From NCBI GenBank assembly GCA_964367645.1, contig CAYIYN010000018.1, positions 1 to 20,892 on the forward strand: DNA of 20,892 nucleotides, in the 5' to 3' direction. Position numbers and translations under genes: made by a program. Under the pieces are notes generated by a model. That model saw only the letters and a program-made list of their open reading frames with translations. It did no database searches and had not been told where the DNA came from. The stretch comes from RGIG4097 sp964367645 (lineage in GTDB: Bacteria; Bacillota; Clostridia; Christensenellales; CAG-917). This document shows, one piece after another, positions 1 through 6,068 of the stretch (position 1 is the first letter of the stretch; each line of letters begins with the position of its first letter).

Positions 1-46
1 GTATAAAAATGTTTTATGTTTTTACTTTCGGTTAAAACTTAAATTT

Positions 47-148
47 CAAAGTGCATGTTTTTTCAACGTGCATATTTTTTCAACGCGCATGTTTTTTCAA
101 AGTGCATGTTTTTTCAACGTGTATGCTTTTTTAATGTGCATGTTTTTT
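47..148. repeat. 17-bp tandem repeat, six units
   Basis: Six head-to-tail 17-bp units fit the consensus CAACGTGCATGTTTTTT, starting at 47, 64, 81, 98, 115 and 132. The first four differ at only one to three positions; the last two are more worn. There are no spacers, so this is a minisatellite and not CRISPR. It lies beyond the stop of the minus-strand kinase gene, so read-through RNA would carry A-rich repeats. The array may extend no further left, because positions 1-46 do not fit the unit. Confidence 0.9.
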
Positions 149-203
149 TAATCAGTCCAACAATATTTCAATCAAGTTGTATCTTTGATTTTTTCCGCTT
201 GAT

Positions 204-1031
204 TTAGTACAATCCTAGTTTTGTTGAGGGCGCGGTTCCGTCCAAAATTGAAGAAATGGAAAAGCGGCTTGAAGCGATATACACCGTGGTGCCGTTTTTC
301 AAAGGTTCTTTGACGTATTCCACCTTTGCGTATGCGCCGTGTGCGCCGGGGCGCGATGCTCCTACGCAGTGCTTTTGAAGTTCTTCCACGTTTGCAATAA
401 GTTCGTAAACATCTTTACCGCCAACTCCTCGGATAATGCTTTCGGGATTGTCGGCTTCCGCGTAGATGCCGTCGGTGGTGGAAAGTATCAACAAGGTTTT
501 GCACTTTACCAGACAGGCAATTTGACTTGCGGTTTCGTCGTTATCCACACATTCAATGGCCTTTCCGTGAGTTTGTTTGATTTTGCTGATTTCCATTTTT
601 CGGTTTTCTTCATAAGACACCGCATCGTTATAGTTGATAATCGGAATTGCCTGTTGGTCAGGACAGCGTACAAGCAGTTCGTACAAATGCTTGCGCTTTG
701 TTTCGTCGTTGAAATGTTGGTGTTCCACCAAAATTTGGCGCACGCTGAAACGGCTGTCCACGTACTGGCGGTAGGTTTGCATAAGAATAGACTGACCTTG
801 TGCGGCATAGTCGGTTTTGTTTTCTTCGTCGCGTCCGTCAAGTTCTTTGCCGGTGCGATGGATATAGTCAAGTTTTCCGATTTCCACTGCGCCCGAAGTT
901 ACCCAAACGTAACCGGGTTTAAGTTCGCGGGAAAGACGGGCAATAATATTGTAATTCATATCCCTGTTCTCGCGGTCAATCAGTGCCATAGAGCCGATTT
1001 TTCCAACTAATTCAATGTCGAATTTTGACAT
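204..1031 (-). CDS. Glutamate 5-kinase-like amino acid kinase (no PUA domain)
   Basis: A 275-residue amino-acid-kinase-fold protein, closest by motifs to glutamate 5-kinase, which phosphorylates glutamate with ATP in the cytoplasm as the first step of proline synthesis. Visible motifs: KIGS (11-14), TSGAV (45-49), GQSxLM (79-84), INYND (132-136), DNDETAS (163-169), TDGIY (186-190), and GAHGAYAK (229-236) in place of the usual GTGGMxTK. The family is often about 370 residues with a C-terminal PUA domain; this protein stops after the kinase domain, although short forms are known. No proA is adjacent, so the true substrate is uncertain. The ATG at 1031 has a GGAG ribosome site at 1038-1041 and a good promoter just upstream. 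It appears to be transcribed alone. Confidence 0.75.
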   Translation of the reverse strand: MSKFDIELVGKIGSMALIDRENRDMNYNIIARLSRELKPGYVWVTSGAVEIGKLDYIHRTGKELDGRDEENKTDYAAQGQSILMQTYRQYVDSRFSVRQILVEHQHFNDETKRKHLYELLVRCPDQQAIPIINYNDAVSYEENRKMEISKIKQTHGKAIECVDNDETASQIACLVKCKTLLILSTTDGIYAEADNPESIIRGVGGKDVYELIANVEELQKHCVGASRPGAHGAYAKVEYVKEPLKNGTTVYIASSRFSISSILDGTAPSTKLGLY

Positions 1032-1056
1032 ATTTCACTCCAAGTGTGTTTTGATT

Positions 1057-1084
1057 ATTATAGCACACATCATTAAAAACGCAA
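1057..1084 (-). promoter_or_regulatory. Sigma-A-type promoter of the kinase gene
   Basis: Read on the minus strand, -35 is TTGCGT (1079-1084), followed by a 16-bp spacer and a perfect -10 TATAAT (1057-1062). Transcription should start near 1050, giving a roughly 20-base leader that contains the GGAG site. Confidence 0.7.
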
Positions 1085-1093
1085 TCGCAAATC

Positions 1094-1121
1094 TTGTTTG
1101 ATCTGTAGAGTAGACTATAAA
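1094..1121 (+). promoter_or_regulatory. Possible plus-strand promoter in the 1032-1334 gap
   Basis: TTGTTT (1094-1099), a 16-bp spacer and TATAAA (1116-1121) resemble a weak promoter reading toward the palindrome at 1179. No coding region follows, so a short RNA of about 90 bases is the only obvious product. The -35 matches only three of six positions, so this is tentative. Confidence 0.2.
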
Positions 1122-1178
1122 AATCAAGAGTAAATGCGAAACTTTTTTGAAGTAAACGAAATTTGATACAATTTGAAC

Positions 1179-1208
1179 AGCCCTAACCCCGAATTCGGGG
1201 TTAGGGCT
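1179..1208. terminator. Perfect 30-bp palindrome, possible terminator
   Basis: A perfect palindrome with arms AGCCCTAACCCC and GGGGTTAGGGCT around GAATTC. As RNA it would make a 13-bp stem with a four-base loop. On the plus strand a TTTT follows five bases after the stem; on the minus strand there is no T-run. It could end plus-strand transcription or be a structural site at the edge of the accessory island. It and the adjoining repeat account for most of the 303-base gap between the kinase and transposase genes. Confidence 0.45.
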
Positions 1209-1226
1209 TGCGTTTTAACCAGACAT

Positions 1227-1260
1227 CTTGACCCTGGAACGTAACGAAGGACGTTCACGC
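1227..1260. repeat. Element junction repeat, diverged copy A
   Basis: Shares TTGACCC, GGAACGTAAC and scattered downstream positions with the two near-identical copies at 2436 and 5426, with about twelve mismatches over 34 bases. It lies between the end of the transposase fragment and the 30-bp palindrome, marking the outer edge of the mosaic. Confidence 0.5.
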
Positions 1261-1295
1261 AGCACATTCATCACGTTGCGAAATACGGCAAAATA

Positions 1296-1313
1296 GGCAA
1301 GCGGTTGCTTGCC
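1296..1313 (-). terminator. Hairpin downstream of the transposase
   Basis: Arms GGCAAGC and GCTTGCC form a perfect 7-bp stem with a four-base loop, 22 bases past the transposase stop. On the minus strand only TATTTT follows, so it would be a weak terminator. It could instead belong to the IS end. Confidence 0.4.
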
Positions 1314-1334
1314 TTGCAATATACTTATTTTTGA

Positions 1335-2285
1335 TTATGCGATTGCTTTCAGTTCCTTTTCAAACAGTTCAGAAGACGAATAGAATTGCAGTACACCGCG
1401 CGGATAGGCGTTCACCCAGTCTTCAACGGCTTGAATTTCCGTAGGACTAAACTTTGACAAATCCGTTCCTTTCGGCAACCTACGGCGAATTTCACGGTTT
1501 AACCGTTCGTTTGTCCCTCTTTCATAACTTGAATAAGGGTGACAATAATAAACCGTTGTGCGCCTACGCTTGCCATTACGGGAACGTTCCATTGCGTTAT
1601 AGTCCGCGAATTCAGAACCGTTATCGACGGTGATGGACTTGAAGACTTTCGGAAACAGTTTCCCGAACTGTCGTTCAAGCCGATTCAAACATTGAATAAC
1701 GCTTTCCGCTTTTTGATTTTTCATAGGAAAGATAATTTCTTTTCGTGTCAGCCTTTCGGACAACACCAGGAGTGTTGACCGAGAAGAACCGCACACGCAG
1801 TCCATTTCCCAATGCCCGAATGAATTGCGTTCCGCAATTCCGATTGGACGTTGTTCGATACTGACGCCTTTCGGCGCACGGCTTGCGACTACCTTTCGTT
1901 TGTGCTTTACTTTGCGTTGTTTCATAGGCAAATTGGCAACCGACAATCTAAAAAATACACCTTTTTCAATGTAGGTATATAGCGTTGTCTTGCAAATGCT
2001 TGTTTCAAACGGCAATCCTTTGCGTTTGATTTCACCGAGAACCGCCCCAGGCGACAATTTGTCGTCGGCGATTCTCTTTTCAAGATATTCGACAAGCGCA
2101 AAATCCCTGCCGATTTTCAAAGGAGCACCTTTGCACGTCAAATTTTGACGATACTTTTCATACGCAATATCAGGGCTATACCGTGTTTGATAAATCCACG
2201 GCGGACGGATAGACTTTTGACAAACCTGGAATAAAATCAGCATAAGTAACGCCCGAAGTCGTTGTAACAAGGCACAACAAAACAA
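1335..2285 (-). CDS. IS30-family transposase, N-terminally truncated
   Basis: The DDE catalytic core of an IS30-type transposase, which cuts and rejoins insertion-sequence ends. The catalytic triad is visible as HWEMD (D162), TVDNGSEF (D221) and ERGTNE (E260), followed by the basic tail typical of the family. Homology begins only around residue 30 (WIYQTRYSP), near position 2200. The preceding residues come from reading a neighbouring signal-anchor gene in another frame, and the only upstream start is a TTG at 2285 with no ribosome site. The N-terminal helix-turn-helix that binds the IS ends is therefore missing. The break coincides with a degenerate copy of the element repeat (2211-2231). 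Most likely a non-functional remnant, unless translation starts internally. Confidence 0.85.
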   Translation of the reverse strand: MFCCALLQRLRALLMLILFQVCQKSIRPPWIYQTRYSPDIAYEKYRQNLTCKGAPLKIGRDFALVEYLEKRIADDKLSPGAVLGEIKRKGLPFETSICKTTLYTYIEKGVFFRLSVANLPMKQRKVKHKRKVVASRAPKGVSIEQRPIGIAERNSFGHWEMDCVCGSSRSTLLVLSERLTRKEIIFPMKNQKAESVIQCLNRLERQFGKLFPKVFKSITVDNGSEFADYNAMERSRNGKRRRTTVYYCHPYSSYERGTNERLNREIRRRLPKGTDLSKFSPTEIQAVEDWVNAYPRGVLQFYSSSELFEKELKAIA

Positions 2286-2349
2286 GCACCGCCAAAAGTA
2301 GTGATATCAAAACCGTAGTCGTCATTTTCAAAGTCTTTTCATTTTTCAT
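2176..2349 (-). CDS. Small signal-anchor/exported peptide, 3' end replaced
   Basis: A 57-residue open frame with ATG at 2349 and a GGAG site eight bases upstream. An upstream TTG at 2397 lacks such a site. It has a lysine-rich start (MKNEKTLK) and a strongly hydrophobic segment at about residues 11-30, then a short exported stretch. From about residue 45 it runs out of frame into the IS30 transposase sequence, so its natural C-terminus was probably lost. What remains looks like the signal peptide or membrane anchor of an exported protein, in line with its two exported neighbours upstream. A minor filamentous-phage-type coat peptide is conceivable but has no other support. Confidence 0.5.
   Translation of the reverse strand: MKNEKTLKMTTTVLISLLLAVLVLLCLVTTTSGVTYADFIPGLSKVYPSAVDLSNTV
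2211..2231. repeat. Element junction repeat, degenerate copy D
   Basis: Shares AGAC, TTGAC and CCTGGAA with copy A (1221-1239), allowing a three-base insertion and a one-base deletion. It lies exactly where IS30 homology starts, so the transposase fragment is bracketed by copies D and A. The match is short and could be chance. Confidence 0.3.
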
Positions 2350-2435
2350 AGTTGTTTCTCCATAAAGAAAAGAGAACCAAACGCCTTGCCGAAACAAGAC
2401 TTTTGATTCCCTTTTTAGTTTTTTTCGCCAGAGTC

Positions 2436-2469
2436 TTTGACCCAGGAACGTAACTCCGAAACATCGCGC
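2436..2469. repeat. 34-bp element junction repeat, copy B
   Basis: Identical to copy C (5426-5459) at 33 of 34 bases; the only difference is T2451 against G5441. It begins TTTGACCCAGGAACG and ends AACATCGCGC. It lies 30 bases past the SGNH stop and upstream of the small signal-anchor gene. With copy C it brackets rep, the exported-protein gene and the SGNH gene as direct repeats 2,990 bp apart. Confidence 0.9.
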
Positions 2470-2498
2470 AGCTTGTTTACCGCGCTACCTTTTGTTAC

Positions 2499-3293
2499 TT
2501 ACTTCCTATAATTATCATGGATAAACTTTGCTATTTGCGGAGCAGTATATTTAGTTACAAACGACTGCGACGGATGCAATCCGTCACTTCCCGTAGTACA
2601 CATTTCCTTTACTTCGTATTTACCGCAAGCAAACATATCCAACACTGGAATATCATACTTATTTGCTACTAGCTTTACGGCATTTGCTACGTCTTGCAAA
2701 TTATAACCTTGACTATTATCTGTCATACAAGAATTGCCCGACAAAATGCACTTATACGGTGTCATAAAAAAAACAAACGAATTAGGGCATTTTTCTTTTA
2801 GCGTGCTTGCAATCATATCCAAAGCACCGTAAATGCTTTCTGCGGTAGTGTCATTTATAGAACCGAGCGGAGTTGATACAGCATAATCATTGACACCACC
2901 CATAACTGATATAACATCGCCGTCACCCGTATAAGACGAAACAATACTTGATATACAACCACGATTAGGCACATTAGAAACTAACGTAGAGCCGCTTTGT
3001 CCCAAATTCGAATAATCTTGCATTTTCAAACTACTTGCAACCAATTCGGGATATGAATTATCCATTTGAGCATAACTGCGCGTGTAATCAGCACCGTACG
3101 TAATACTATCGCCAAAAGCAACGTATGATTTATTTGAAAAGTCAACCTCTGATTGTATGCTTGAACCCGTTTCCGTAGATGCAGAACTTGACGCAGAATC
3201 TTTACCAAGACCCCCGACTATACCAACCACACCCACAAAAGCGAGCAGAACGCATAAAATAAGAATTATATTTTTCATGTCACGTTTTCCCAT
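2499..3293 (-). CDS. Secreted SGNH/GDSL-type hydrolase
   Basis: A 264-residue exported serine hydrolase of the SGNH superfamily (esterases, lipases, carbohydrate deacetylases). All four blocks are present: GDSITYG with nucleophile S63, GQSG with G98, GGVNDY with N135, and DGLHPS with D237 and H240. An N-terminal hydrophobic helix (about residues 7-28) is followed by a serine-rich linker, so the enzyme is secreted or tethered outside the membrane. There is no lipobox cysteine. The ATG at 3293 was preferred to the TTG at 3329; M6 (3278) is also possible, and no start has a strong ribosome site. It follows the beta-rich exported gene by about 40 bases and is probably co-transcribed with it and rep. 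The substrate is unknown; an O-acetyl group of the cell envelope is one possibility. Confidence 0.85.
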   Translation of the reverse strand: MGKRDMKNIILILCVLLAFVGVVGIVGGLGKDSASSSASTETGSSIQSEVDFSNKSYVAFGDSITYGADYTRSYAQMDNSYPELVASSLKMQDYSNLGQSGSTLVSNVPNRGCISSIVSSYTGDGDVISVMGGVNDYAVSTPLGSINDTTAESIYGALDMIASTLKEKCPNSFVFFMTPYKCILSGNSCMTDNSQGYNLQDVANAVKLVANKYDIPVLDMFACGKYEVKEMCTTGSDGLHPSQSFVTKYTAPQIAKFIHDNYRK

Positions 3294-3333
3294 ATGCCAA
3301 GTGTAACATTTTTTTGCTACAATTGACAAATTA

Positions 3334-4197
3334 TTACATTAAGTACGCGCAAACAGTTTCAGAAGAAATTTCGTCAACAACAAGAATAATGCTTGTTATA
3401 TTGCTTACGTCAACCATTACAAACGAGTATTCACCATCCACATAAAGAACGGGACATTCCTCAATGTTTTGAATCATTTCAGCAGTATCGCCGGTTAAAT
3501 CGTAATAAAAAACAGCGTCAAAAGTCATACTGCTAAAAGAAAGAGTATTCGTCAAACTTGAGGTTTTAACCTTTACAATAAGGCCATCTACTTGACTTAC
3601 GTCAATAGCAGAAGTCATATAAAAAGGTGTTTCACTTGCAGTAAATAATTTGGTTGAAGTACTTACTGTACCTGTACCGACGACAACAGCAACATTGTCA
3701 AGAGAAGAAATTCTGTCACCTAAACTTAATTGCTTTTTATCAACTCTAATTTCAAGTTGGTTGGCAAATTTCGAAATCTCGAAAATATTGATAGTTTCCT
3801 TTGTATCGTTCGGAGTGATAACAACACGAGCAGTTTCAGCGAAAAATGGAACTTCGCTTGCTACAAAAGTATTCGTTCTTGCACCCGTTTTAGACAAAAA
3901 TTCGCCGTCTTCGCCGTAGAAGAAGATTTCATAACTGACGGTAGAATTGAATTCGGGAGCAACTTTCAAGCCTTGACAGCCGATTCCACTCTTTGTATAG
4001 ATTGATTTATCAGATTTCAAGTACTTGCCGTTTTCGTCAAGCGCACCGATTGAGAACGTCGGGGGAATATCTTTCGTTGTTTTTTCCTTGCCAAATACGG
4101 ATACACTAGCGAAAATCGCACCGCCGAGAAGAGCGCACACAAGAAGTCCCGTTATAATGGACTTAATCGTGCTTTTTTTGAAACGTAGTTTGTTCAT
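3334..4197 (-). CDS. Exported beta-rich protein of unknown function
   Basis: A 287-residue protein I do not recognise. A basic start (MNKLRFKKSTIK) and hydrophobic helix (about 12-34) form a signal peptide or anchor. The rest is rich in alternating beta-strand sequence. Two similar blocks, FVASEVPF (111-118) and FTASETPF (185-192), each preceded by TxT/STK and followed by a strand, suggest two related beta-sandwich domains. The ATG at 4197 sits six bases past the rep stop with a GAGGT site, so translation is closely coupled to rep. Location beside the SGNH hydrolase suggests a shared extracellular role, perhaps binding envelope polymer. It might also be an adsorption or structural protein of a small phage-like element; nothing in the sequence decides. 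Confidence 0.7.
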   Translation of the reverse strand: MNKLRFKKSTIKSIITGLLVCALLGGAIFASVSVFGKEKTTKDIPPTFSIGALDENGKYLKSDKSIYTKSGIGCQGLKVAPEFNSTVSYEIFFYGEDGEFLSKTGARTNTFVASEVPFFAETARVVITPNDTKETINIFEISKFANQLEIRVDKKQLSLGDRISSLDNVAVVVGTGTVSTSTKLFTASETPFYMTSAIDVSQVDGLIVKVKTSSLTNTLSFSSMTFDAVFYYDLTGDTAEMIQNIEECPVLYVDGEYSFVMVDVSNITSIILVVDEISSETVCAYLM

Positions 4198-4202
4198 TTT
4201 GT

Positions 4203-5402
4203 TTACCTCTTATTTTTTATTTGTCCACAACCACAAACTACGTCAACCGCACGAACGGGAATCATTTCGTGCAACCTATGTAATTTACGATTGTTAAAAC
4301 AGCGTTTTTTTGTGCTTTCGGGTTCTACCGCTACCAAGTCGGAAAACACGTCAACTTGTGCGTTTTTACAAATCTTGTCAAACACCGACACAAAGTCGGT
4401 TTTCGCAATTTTTGTTTCCTTTAACTTGCAAAGTTCGTTTTGATACACTATGCCAATTCCGTTTGGACGACCGTCGTTTGACATTCCGTCGCCAAACACC
4501 TTGATTTCATTTTCGGTTACTTCGATATAAGTTCCGATACGTCTATACAACTGAATAAGACTGTCCAAGCCGTTGTTATCGTACCTTTTGGACGAATACC
4601 AATAGCGCAGGGGAATCGGCGTTGTAATCACGATTATTTGACCATTGAACACTTTGTTGTTAAACCTTGACTTCACAGAAGAAGACGTGTTATTGTCCAG
4701 GATTTTCAGCAAGTCTTCAAGTTCAAACGCCGTATCGCGTAAGTCGTCCAGAATTATTGCTTTTTGACCCATATAATCCTGGAAAGCGTCGTTACTTGAC
4801 GACGACACGCAATAGTCATATTCCATTGATTCCAACATTTTTTTCGCGTAGTATGTTTTTCCCGTTCCACCTTTACCACAAATGAATAGAACGTCCAAGT
4901 TCCTATGCGAATCCAAAGTCAGCGTTTGACAGTACAATTCCCATAACTTTTTCAGTTTGTTGAACGCAACAATTTTTTCGTCTATCGGTAAGCCCTCGAC
5001 GTAAGCAAGTTGTTGTGCGTAGGAGCGGTGTTCGAAGTCCCCGATTATCTTAGCCTTTTCAATTTCTAATTGAACGTCGAAGTTGGAAACTACCTCGGAT
5101 TGTTCGTATATATGCTTGTAATTTTGACCGTCATTCGCGTGAGTCAAATACAACAACATATCTGCTTTACGCCCCCGTACCTTTCCGATAAAGTTTTCGG
5201 GGACTTGAAACCATTCTGCGACCAATTCCGACTTGACCGAAGTCCCGAAATTGACGTATATATGGTAATGCGGACGTGTATCGTCCTTATCGTGCATGAT
5301 ATAAGCCCATTGCTTAATCGTCTTATATCGCATACACGTTTCTTGTATATCGACAGACAATTTGTCTGCGTTAGTTACGATTTCGTATTGTCTTAAATTC
5401 AT
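4203..5402 (-). CDS. rep: Replication initiator: HUH endonuclease plus SF3-type helicase
   Basis: A 399-residue two-domain initiator for rolling-circle replication. The N-terminal HUH nickase has an opening strand QYEIVTN (5-11), the metal-binding motif PHYHIYV (H45, H47) and a likely catalytic tyrosine Y85 in LLYLTH. The C-terminal P-loop domain has Walker A GKGGTGKT (176-183), Walker B IILDD (216-220) and a motif-C-like strand QIIVITT (255-261). This architecture is shared by CRESS-DNA virus Reps and their bacterial plasmid relatives; single-domain Rep_2 plasmid proteins lack the ATPase. The tail (about 310-399) is basic and unassigned. The ATG at 5402 has a strong AAGGGG site. The 34-bp repeat C lies 24 bases upstream, where a double-strand origin would be expected. 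Confidence 0.88.
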   Translation of the reverse strand: MNLRQYEIVTNADKLSVDIQETCMRYKTIKQWAYIMHDKDDTRPHYHIYVNFGTSVKSELVAEWFQVPENFIGKVRGRKADMLLYLTHANDGQNYKHIYEQSEVVSNFDVQLEIEKAKIIGDFEHRSYAQQLAYVEGLPIDEKIVAFNKLKKLWELYCQTLTLDSHRNLDVLFICGKGGTGKTYYAKKMLESMEYDYCVSSSSNDAFQDYMGQKAIILDDLRDTAFELEDLLKILDNNTSSSVKSRFNNKVFNGQIIVITTPIPLRYWYSSKRYDNNGLDSLIQLYRRIGTYIEVTENEIKVFGDGMSNDGRPNGIGIVYQNELCKLKETKIAKTDFVSVFDKICKNAQVDVFSDLVAVEPESTKKRCFNNRKLHRLHEMIPVRAVDVVCGCGQIKNKR

Positions 5403-5418
5403 TTTTTACCCCTTGAAT

Positions 5419-5505
5419 TTAACTGTTTGACCCAGGAACGGAACTCCGAAACATCGCGCCTACGCACACGCGCTGACTTTCCTCACACGCAATTAAGATT
5501 TTCAT
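5419..5505 (-). pseudogene. 5' remnant of a phage DNA-methylase-like gene
   Basis: The minus-strand ATG at 5505, with an AAGGGG ribosome site, opens MKILIACEESQRVC, the characteristic N-terminus of a widespread phage family often annotated as DNA cytosine methyltransferase-like. Family proteins continue with a run like FRxxGHEAYSCDI, but here the frame changes at once to sequence encoded by repeat C and stops after 28 codons. The break falls at the repeat edge (near 5460), so the gene was probably cut by recombination at the repeat. Confidence 0.6.
5426..5459. repeat. 34-bp element junction repeat, copy C (possible origin/att site)
   Basis: Direct-repeat partner of copy B with one mismatch. 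It sits between the methylase-like remnant and the rep start. Outside the 34 bases, B and C are unlike, so the match has sharp edges, as expected for a recombination core or a Rep nick region. It has no strong internal hairpin. Confidence 0.85.
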
Positions 5506-5524
5506 TTTTACCCCTTTTAGTTTC

Positions 5525-5749
5525 TTATTTCTTTTTTTGCAAAAATTCACGTTGCAGACGATAATATTCACCGTCACCAAACATAGACGTTAATTCGTTC
5601 AATTTTTTACCGTTTTTCGGGAAATATCGTTTTGAAACAACAGTTCTTCCATAGAAATCAGTAGCAACGTCAACACGAACAATTTTTTTAGACGTAAAAT
5701 ATACGTCGTCAGCACCAGCAAAACAATTTTTAGTTTTTTTTCTTTTCAT
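5525..5749 (-). CDS. Small basic protein of unknown function
   Basis: A 74-residue lysine/arginine-rich protein that starts MKRKKTKN and ends in a basic helix (LQREFLQKKK). I do not recognise it. The ATG at 5749 has an AAAAGGTG site. The middle (VRVDVATDF, TVVSKRYF) predicts short strands. The size, charge and position in the island suggest a nucleic-acid-binding plasmid or phage accessory protein. The GC-rich hairpin at 5776-5804 lies in its leader. Confidence 0.6.
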   Translation of the reverse strand: MKRKKTKNCFAGADDVYFTSKKIVRVDVATDFYGRTVVSKRYFPKNGKKLNELTSMFGDGEYYRLQREFLQKKK

Positions 5750-5775
5750 TTTTACACCTTTTACATGTTTTTTCT

Positions 5776-5804
5776 GCGACCCCTGGACAAGCCCCAGGGG
5801 TCGC
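5776..5804. other. GC-rich stem-loop, candidate replication signal
   Basis: Perfect 11-bp arms GCGACCCCTGG and CCAGGGGTCGC around a seven-base loop, standing out in very AT-rich flanks. No T-run follows on the minus strand, and on the plus strand the first T-run is about a dozen bases away, so an ordinary terminator is unlikely. Single-strand replicons often carry such hairpins as origins or packaging signals. Confidence 0.45.
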
Positions 5805-5841
5805 GATTTATTGAGTTTTTAGGAGGATTAAGAGATTATTT

Positions 5842-5859
5842 TTATACGTTTTATACGTT
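5842..5859. repeat. Two tandem 9-bp iteron-like units
   Basis: TTATACGTT occurs twice in tandem (5842-5850, 5851-5859). Read on the minus strand, GTGACA and the A/T-rich unit could also form a weak promoter for the 74-residue protein. With only two copies, an iteron role is a guess. Confidence 0.3.
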
Positions 5860-5880
5860 TTGTCACATTTTTTGATTTCT

Positions 5881-6057
5881 CTACCGAATTTCCGTCAATA
5901 AGACTTCAATTAAGGTATCAAAATCACCTTTTATATCCCACGTAGAATCGTTATCCAATGCAAGAAAACAACCTTTTTTCGTCTTCGCCAACATCAAAAC
6001 GTGTTGAAGATTGACAAGGATTTGTTCATCACGCAACGTTGTAAAGACATAAAACAT
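5881..6057 (-). CDS. Small FlbD-like-fold protein (58 residues)
   Basis: A short frame, ATG 6057 to TAG 5881, with a strong GGGGGTG site six bases upstream and only 11 bases after the preceding stop. The pattern of a beta-hairpin (FYVFTTLRDEQILVNLQHV), a second hairpin (KGCFLALDNDSTWDIKG) and a final helix (DFDTLIEVLLTEI) resembles the small FlbD-like family found in many phage and plasmid genomes. No function can be assigned. The tight spacing indicates an operon with the 76-residue gene. Confidence 0.65.
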   Translation of the reverse strand: MFYVFTTLRDEQILVNLQHVLMLAKTKKGCFLALDNDSTWDIKGDFDTLIEVLLTEIR

Positions 6058-6068
6058 TGAATCACCCC

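Noticed and set aside
47..148. CRISPR array
   Set aside because: The 17-bp units are directly adjacent with no unique spacers, and no cas gene is present.
339..1010. 223-residue plus-strand open frame over the kinase gene
   Set aside because: The opposite strand carries recognisable kinase motifs with promoter and ribosome site; this frame has none.
5776..5804. Rho-independent terminator
   Set aside because: The stem is strong, but the minus-strand side is followed by A-rich sequence and the plus-strand T-run is too distant. It was kept only as a structural signal.
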